Source: Spirochaetaceae bacterium (GTDB lineage Bacteria > Spirochaetota > Spirochaetia > Spirochaetales_E > Spirochaetaceae_B). Taken from it: a DNA stretch of 10,028 bases. Every line of letters starts with the position of its first letter. Position 1 is the stretch's first letter. Positions 5,689 through 10,028 of the stretch are shown piece after piece. The stretch covers positions 1-10,028 of the forward strand of contig QKJO01000121.1 in NCBI GenBank assembly GCA_003249275.1. The letters run 5' to 3'. A program made the translations under genes and the position numbers. The notes under the pieces are model-generated. The model was given only the letters and a program-made list of their open reading frames with translations. It was not told the origin of the DNA and did no database searches.

Positions 5689-6249
5689 TTGGGTCAGTTT
5701 TATTATACAGTCGCGTCCCTCCCCATGCTCAGTTATGATGAGACGGTGGAACTGACGCATAGTGATTATCTTGAAGACTGCCGTAAATGGCTGAATCCTT
5801 CAGAGTGGAATATTCTGAAATCTTCACTGATCAATCCAGAAACAGAAAAGGATTTTCCCGGCATTGCGGAAGAGTATAGAAAATGGGAGATCAGTCTCAG
5901 AAATGAGCTTGTTCATCTCAGAGCGGCGGCTCTCGGGCTGGAAGCTGATGACTATACAGTCGGAGGAGTGAAATATGCGGATACGGCAGCCCTGGCAGCC
6001 GCCGCATTCAAGGAAGAGTCTCCTCTGACGGCAGAAAACACCCTGAACAGGGGACGCTGGGAATATATTGAAAGCCTGAAAGTCGGTCACTTTTTTGACC
6101 TGGAATTCCTGGTTCTCTACTCGCTTCAGCTGCAGATTCTCGAAAGGAAACGCTGCTTTGACGAAGAGACGGGTTTTGCACGATATCAGGAAATTTACAA
6201 GAATATCCTCTCCGGAATAGATGAAGTTGCAGTTGGAGAACAAGAATGA
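5689..6249 (+). CDS. DUF2764 family V-ATPase operon protein
   Basis: The 186-residue product opens with G-Q-F-Y-Y-T-V-A-S-L-P-M-L, the hallmark of DUF2764 proteins, which are found between atpE and atpA in spirochaete, chlamydial and Bacteroidetes V-ATPase operons. Their role is not established to my knowledge. The chain is soluble and largely helical, with D-Y-L-E-D-C-R-K-W-L near residue 30, an R-N-E-L-V-H-L-R-A-A-A-L-G segment near the middle and a long C-terminal helix rich in aromatic and leucine residues. The gene uses a TTG start with a strong ribosome binding site and overlaps atpA as ATGA. It occupies the slot that subunits C and F hold in archaeal-type operons, so it may be a divergent C-like rotor cap; this is inference. 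Confidence 0.88.
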   Translation: MGQFYYTVASLPMLSYDETVELTHSDYLEDCRKWLNPSEWNILKSSLINPETEKDFPGIAEEYRKWEISLRNELVHLRAAALGLEADDYTVGGVKYADTAALAAAAFKEESPLTAENTLNRGRWEYIESLKVGHFFDLEFLVLYSLQLQILERKRCFDEETGFARYQEIYKNILSGIDEVAVGEQE

Positions 6250-8009
6250 AAAGCAGTGGTAAAGTAGTTGGTGTAAACGGAAATATGGTAACCGTTGAGG
6301 TTATCGGAAACATTCAGATGAATGAGGTCGGTTTTGTCGTAACCGGCGGAAAGAAACTGAAGTCTGAGGTAATCCGCGTTAATGGCGACCGGGTTCAGAT
6401 GCAGGTTTTTGAAATTACCAAGGGAATCGGAATCGGAGACCCTGTTGAATTTTCAAGTGATCTTCTGGCTGTCGAACTGGGCCCCGGACTTCTGGGACAG
6501 GTTTATGACGGTCTTCAGAACCCCCTGCCAGAACTGGCGAAAGAAGCCGGATACTTTCTGGAGAGAGGTTTTTATCTTGATCCTCTTCCCAAGGAAAAAG
6601 TGTGGGAGTTCACTCCCGCGGTTAAAGCAGGCGATGCAGTTGTCAAGGCTGACGTGATCGGATCAGTTCCCGAAGGTCCTTTTACACATCAGATTCTGGT
6701 GCCTTTTTCCTATCTGGAGCAGTACACCGTCAAATCTGTCAAACCCCAGGGCAGCTATACTATCAAAGATACAATCGCAGAGATTGAGGATTCCAAAGGG
6801 AATGTCTACCCCCTGACCATGAGTTTTGAGTGGCCTGTTAAAAAAGCGGTCACATGCTATGCCGAAAGAATGAAGCCAGTTGAACCCATGGTGACCCAGG
6901 TCCGCCTTATTGATACCTTTCTTCCTGTTGCCAAGGGCGGAACCTACTGTATTCCCGGTCCCTTCGGTGCGGGAAAAACCGTTCTTCAGCAGGTTACATC
7001 CCGCCATGCGGACGTGGATATCGTAATCGTCGCTGCCTGCGGTGAGCGGGCCGGAGAAGTTGTTGAAACTCTGAAAGAGATCCCCGAACTTCTGGACCCC
7101 AAATCAGGCCGGTCCCTGATGGAGAGAACCATCATCATCTGTAACACCTCTTCCATGCCCGTTGCCTCCAGAGAGGCTTCCGTTTATACGGCCGTAACAC
7201 TGGCCGAGTACTACAGACAGATGGGACTGGACGTTCTTCTTCTGGCCGACTCCACATCCAGATGGGCTCAGGCCATGAGAGAGATGTCCGGAAGACTGGA
7301 GGAGATCCCCGGTGAGGAAGCCTTCCCCGCCTACCTGGAATCCACAATCGCAGGTTTCTATGAGAGAGCCGGTATCGTCAAACTCCGGGACGGCAGAATC
7401 GGTTCCGTCACCATCGGGGGAACCGTCTCTCCCGCAGGCGGAAACTTCGAAGAACCCGTAACCCAGGCTACTCTGAAAGTAGTAGGTGCTTTCCACGGTC
7501 TGTCCAGAGAGCGTTCGGATGCCCGTAAATATCCGGCTATCCACCCCATTGACTCCTGGAGCAAATACAAGGGAATCATCGATCCGGATCAGACTTCCTA
7601 TGCCTATAACATCCTGTTCAGGGCTTACGAAATCGAATCCATGATGAAGGTTGTCGGTGAAGAGGGTACGTCTCTTCAGGACTTTATTCAGTATCAGAAA
7701 GGGGAACTCCTCGACTCGGCCTATTTCCAGCAGAACTCCTTCGACCCGGTCGACTCCGCCGTATCACCGGAAAGACAGACCTATGTCTTCAATCTGATGA
7801 TGGAGATTCTGACAGCTGTTCTTGATCTGAGCAGCAAAGATGAGGCCCGAAGCTGGTTCAACAAGCTGAGACAGCTCATTCTGGACTTTAACGGTACAGA
7901 GTGGCAGAGCGAAGGATTCAAGAAGCTGGAAACAGAGATCAGAGGATACATCGCCGACAAGAAAATCCGTGTCAATGAAAATGCCGCCGCTTTGATGGCC
8001 AAGAACTGA
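6246..8009 (+). CDS. atpA: V-type ATP synthase catalytic subunit A
   Basis: Subunit A carries the catalytic nucleotide sites of the A3B3 head and couples ATP hydrolysis or synthesis to rotation. At 587 residues it is full length and includes the extra non-homologous region (about residues 90-200) that separates A subunits from F-type beta. The P-loop is G238-P-F-G-A-G-K244-T. The catalytic glutamate lies in C-G-E267-R-A-G-E, and L-A-D335-S-T-S-R-W is the Walker B region, followed by [10 protein letters not shown]. The G-E-R-A-G-E form replaces the G-E-R-G-N-E of archaeal enzymes, a variant I associate with chlamydiae and spirochaetes. The ATG overlaps the DUF2764 stop (ATGA), with GGAG seven bases upstream. 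Whether the enzyme pumps H+ or Na+ cannot be judged from this gene. Confidence 0.97.
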   Translation: MKSSGKVVGVNGNMVTVEVIGNIQMNEVGFVVTGGKKLKSEVIRVNGDRVQMQVFEITKGIGIGDPVEFSSDLLAVELGPGLLGQVYDGLQNPLPELAKEAGYFLERGFYLDPLPKEKVWEFTPAVKAGDAVVKADVIGSVPEGPFTHQILVPFSYLEQYTVKSVKPQGSYTIKDTIAEIEDSKGNVYPLTMSFEWPVKKAVTCYAERMKPVEPMVTQVRLIDTFLPVAKGGTYCIPGPFGAGKTVLQQVTSRHADVDIVIVAACGERAGEVVETLKEIPELLDPKSGRSLMERTIIICNTSSMPVASREASVYTAVTLAEYYRQMGLDVLLLADSTSRWAQAMREMSGRLEEIPGEEAFPAYLESTIAGFYERAGIVKLRDGRIGSVTIGGTVSPAGGNFEEPVTQATLKVVGAFHGLSRERSDARKYPAIHPIDSWSKYKGIIDPDQTSYAYNILFRAYEIESMMKVVGEEGTSLQDFIQYQKGELLDSAYFQQNSFDPVDSAVSPERQTYVFNLMMEILTAVLDLSSKDEARSWFNKLRQLILDFNGTEWQSEGFKKLETEIRGYIADKKIRVNENAAALMAKN

Positions 8010-8017
8010 GGGACAAG

Positions 8018-9316
8018 ATGAGAAAAGTTTACAGCAAAATCGATTCAATTGTAGGAAACGTTATTACGGTCAAGGCCGACGGTGCAAAATACGGCGACCT
8101 TGCCGAGATTTCGACATCCTTCGGAGACTCTCTGGCTGAAGTTATCAAGCTGGATGACGATATGGTCTCGCTTCAGGTCTTTGCAGGAGGCCGGGGTATT
8201 TCAACGGGAGATGAAGTCCGGTTTCTCGGTCATCCCATGATGGTTTCCTTTTCGGAAAATCTTATGGGGCGGATCTTCAACGGTTCGGGTGTTCCCAGAG
8301 ACAACGGTCCGACCCTGAATGAAAATATGATCACCATCGGGGGACCTTCCTTCAACCCGGCCAACAGAATCATTCCCAAGAATATGATCCGTACGGGTAT
8401 TCCCATGATCGACCTCTTCAATACACTGGTGGAGTCCCAGAAGCTTCCGATCTTCTCCTCTTCGGGAGAACCCTACAACGAGCTTCTGGCACGAATCGCC
8501 ATGCAGGCCGAGGTTGATATGATCATCCTGGGCGGAATGGGTCTGAAATACGACGACTATCTCTTTTTCAGGGATACACTGGAAGAGGGAGGCGCTCTTT
8601 CCAGAACCACCATGTTCATCCATACGGCGGCAGACCCCATCGTAGAGTGTCTTATGGTTCCCGATATCTCACTGGCGGTAGCTGAAAAATTCGCTCTGCA
8701 GGGTAAAAAGGTTCTCGTTCTTCTGACCGACATGACCAACTTTGCCGATGCGATGAAAGAAATCGCCATTACTCAGGAACAGGTACCTTCCAACCGCGGT
8801 TACCCCGGTGACCTCTATTCCCAGCTGGCTTCCCGATATGAAAAAGCCGTTGATATCGAAGGGTCCGGTTCAATTACCATTCTGGGAGTTACCACCATGC
8901 CGGGTGACGATGTAACCCACCCCGTTCCCGACAACACGGGATACATCACCGAAGGCCAGTACTACCTGAAAAACGGACGTATCGAGCCCTTCGGTTCTCT
9001 CTCCCGTCTGAAGCAGCAGGTCAACGACAAGACCAGAGACGACCACCGGGCCCTGATGGACGGTATGATCAAACTCTACGCCTCCTACAAAGACTCGATG
9101 GAAAAGCAGTCCATGGGATTCAATATGTCCGAGTGGGATAAAAAACTGCTGAAGTACGGAGCCAGATTCGAAGCGGAGATGATGGACCTTTCTGTCAACA
9201 CTCCCCTTGAAAAGGCCCTTGATAACGGCTGGTCCATTCTTGCAGAGTGTTTCAAATCCGAAGAAACCGGACTGAAATCCTCTCTCATTGATCAGTTCTG
9301 GCCGGTAGAGAGATAA
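8018..9316 (+). CDS. atpB: V-type ATP synthase regulatory subunit B
   Basis: Subunit B alternates with A in the head and contributes to the nucleotide pocket without catalysing. The 432-residue product has the B-family features: a degenerate P-loop S-G-E-P-Y-N (from about residue 149) with no Lys-Thr, [15 protein letters not shown] in the Walker B position, and [10 protein letters not shown], which carries the conserved arginine region facing the A site. The P-loop region reads G-E-P-Y-N where many B subunits have G-L-P-H-N. GAGGGA overlapping the atpA stop serves as the ribosome binding site; eight bases separate the genes. Length is slightly below the 455-470 residues of many bacterial and archaeal B subunits, with no visible frame break. 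Confidence 0.96.
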   Translation: MRKVYSKIDSIVGNVITVKADGAKYGDLAEISTSFGDSLAEVIKLDDDMVSLQVFAGGRGISTGDEVRFLGHPMMVSFSENLMGRIFNGSGVPRDNGPTLNENMITIGGPSFNPANRIIPKNMIRTGIPMIDLFNTLVESQKLPIFSSSGEPYNELLARIAMQAEVDMIILGGMGLKYDDYLFFRDTLEEGGALSRTTMFIHTAADPIVECLMVPDISLAVAEKFALQGKKVLVLLTDMTNFADAMKEIAITQEQVPSNRGYPGDLYSQLASRYEKAVDIEGSGSITILGVTTMPGDDVTHPVPDNTGYITEGQYYLKNGRIEPFGSLSRLKQQVNDKTRDDHRALMDGMIKLYASYKDSMEKQSMGFNMSEWDKKLLKYGARFEAEMMDLSVNTPLEKALDNGWSILAECFKSEETGLKSSLIDQFWPVER

Positions 9317-9319
9317 GCA

Positions 9320-9919
9320 ATGGCAAAAATTAAACTGACAAAGAATGAGCAGAAGAAGGAAAAGGATGCACTCAAGATGTATACCCGTTACCTTCCGACC
9401 CTCATTCTTAAAAAACAGCAGCTGCAGATTGAGATCCGGAATGTGGAGCTCAGAGAGGCTGAGGTTCGTCAGAAACAGGAAAATCTGAACAATGAGTTCC
9501 GCAGGTGGATCGGGGTCTTCGGTGAAGATGTCGGTCTGGATGGAACTCTCATCAAGGTGAAAGACCTGAAAACCGGCACCGGCAATATTGCGGGGGTTGA
9601 AATCCCCGTATTTGAGGGTGCATCCTTCTATCCTGTTTCGTACAACCTCTTTGAAATGCCCCTCTGGGTTGACAAAGCCGTTGAAAAGGTCAAACAGATC
9701 ATTCTTCTGGATCTTGAGTTCAATGTTCTGGAAGAACAGATCAAGCGGCTTGCCAAGGAATTGAGAACAACGACCCAGAGAGTCAACCTCTTTGAGAAGG
9801 TCAAGATTCCCGAAACCAAGGCGAATATCAAAAAGATCGGCGTCTATCTGGGAGATCAGCAGACTGCTGCTGTTGTCCGGGGCAAGATGTCCAAGAAAAA
9901 ACTGGTAAAGGCGGGCTGA
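9320..9919 (+). CDS. atpD: V-type ATP synthase subunit D (central rotor shaft)
   Basis: Subunit D is the coiled-coil shaft that turns inside the A3B3 head. The 199-residue product has the family signature: an N-terminal basic start (A-K-I-K-L-T-K-N-E), a long charged helix to about residue 65 with L-I-L-K-K-Q-Q-L, a middle strand-rich section and a second long helix with I-K-R-L-A-K-E-L-R-T-T-T-Q-R-V-N-L-F-E-K. The latter is the conserved T-x-x-R-V-N-A-L-E motif, with Phe-Glu in place of the common Leu-Glu or Ile-Pro, and it leads into I-P-E-T-K. The gene starts three bases after atpB, with only a weak purine stretch (GAGAGA) upstream, so ribosomes probably re-initiate from atpB. Its stop is one base from the atpI ATG. 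Confidence 0.95.
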   Translation: MAKIKLTKNEQKKEKDALKMYTRYLPTLILKKQQLQIEIRNVELREAEVRQKQENLNNEFRRWIGVFGEDVGLDGTLIKVKDLKTGTGNIAGVEIPVFEGASFYPVSYNLFEMPLWVDKAVEKVKQIILLDLEFNVLEEQIKRLAKELRTTTQRVNLFEKVKIPETKANIKKIGVYLGDQQTAAVVRGKMSKKKLVKAG

Positions 9920-9920
9920 C

Positions 9921-10028
9921 ATGATCGTAAAAATGAAAAAAGCCTCTTTTATCTTCCTCGATGCGGTCAGGGACTCGGCTCTTGAAAAGATAAGGGCCGC
10001 AGGAGTTGTTCACCTTGAACAGGAGTTC
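9921..10028 (+). CDS. atpI: V-type ATP synthase subunit I, N-terminal 36 residues (continues past window)
   Basis: The frame opens with M-I-V-K-M-K-K-A-S-F-I-F-L-D and continues L-E-K-I-R-A-A-G-V-V-H-L-E to the window edge, which is the standard beginning of subunit I (the a-subunit homologue). This subunit has a cytoplasmic N-terminal half that binds the peripheral stalks and a membrane half that forms the ion half-channels with the K ring. Only the start is visible here. It follows atpD by one base. AAGG about ten bases upstream is the likely ribosome binding site. Confidence 0.9.
   Translation, partial: MIVKMKKASFIFLDAVRDSALEKIRAAGVVHLEQEF

Noticed and set aside
8456..8482. Loss of the P-loop in atpB taken as a damaged gene
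   Set aside because: Non-catalytic B subunits normally lack a functional Walker A motif; the rest of the gene is intact.
8870..9922. 350-codon open frame on the minus strand opposite atpB and atpD
   Set aside because: It mirrors two well-supported ATPase genes, and its Leu/Phe-rich stretches are complements of Lys/Glu-rich coding sequence.
1..10028. Mobile elements, CRISPR arrays, tRNA/rRNA genes or a defence island
   Set aside because: No transposase, integrase, repeat-spacer pattern, terminal inverted repeats or RNA-gene signature was seen; nearly every base is in a housekeeping or conserved-looking gene.

Overview
The window looks like a chromosomal housekeeping segment from a spirochaete (Spirochaetales, Spirochaeta/Treponema-like, roughly half G+C). 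Three things point there. The V-type (A/V) ATPase operon has the order atpE - DUF2764 - atpA - atpB - atpD - atpI, which is the compact arrangement known from spirochaetes and chlamydiae. A murI-rsgA pair lies just upstream of it, which I recall from memory is also close to the V-ATPase genes in Borrelia. A lipoprotein has a relaxed, spirochaete-like lipobox. Genes are tightly packed, no gap exceeds about 80 bases, and I see no RNA gene, mobile element, CRISPR array or foreign-looking island.

Left part (1-1533): the 3' end of an RluA-family pseudouridine synthase on the plus strand converges, with no intergenic base, on a two-gene minus-strand unit. That unit is a pentapeptide-repeat protein with an N-terminal Cys/His knuckle, followed by a small metallo-beta-lactamase-fold hydrolase. 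The two overlap as stop/start GTGA.

Middle (1534-3581): a 52-base divergent spacer, then a plus-strand chain of three genes joined by 4-base overlaps. These are an eight-cysteine zinc-ribbon-like protein, glutamate racemase (murI, TTG start) and the ribosome small-subunit GTPase rsgA. Only murI and rsgA have known roles: D-glutamate for peptidoglycan and late 30S maturation.

Right part (3582-10028): an 81-base spacer leads into a long plus-strand unit: a lipoprotein, a conserved-looking 132-residue protein, a 116-residue protein (GTG start supported by a strong ribosome binding site), then the V-ATPase genes atpE, DUF2764, atpA, atpB, atpD and the first 36 codons of atpI. The encoded pieces are the peripheral stalk (E), catalytic head (A and B), rotor shaft (D) and the start of the membrane stator (I). 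Recognisable genes for the usual C, F and G/H subunits are absent from the part seen. The most interesting question is whether the DUF2764 protein and the small pre-atpE protein take those places.
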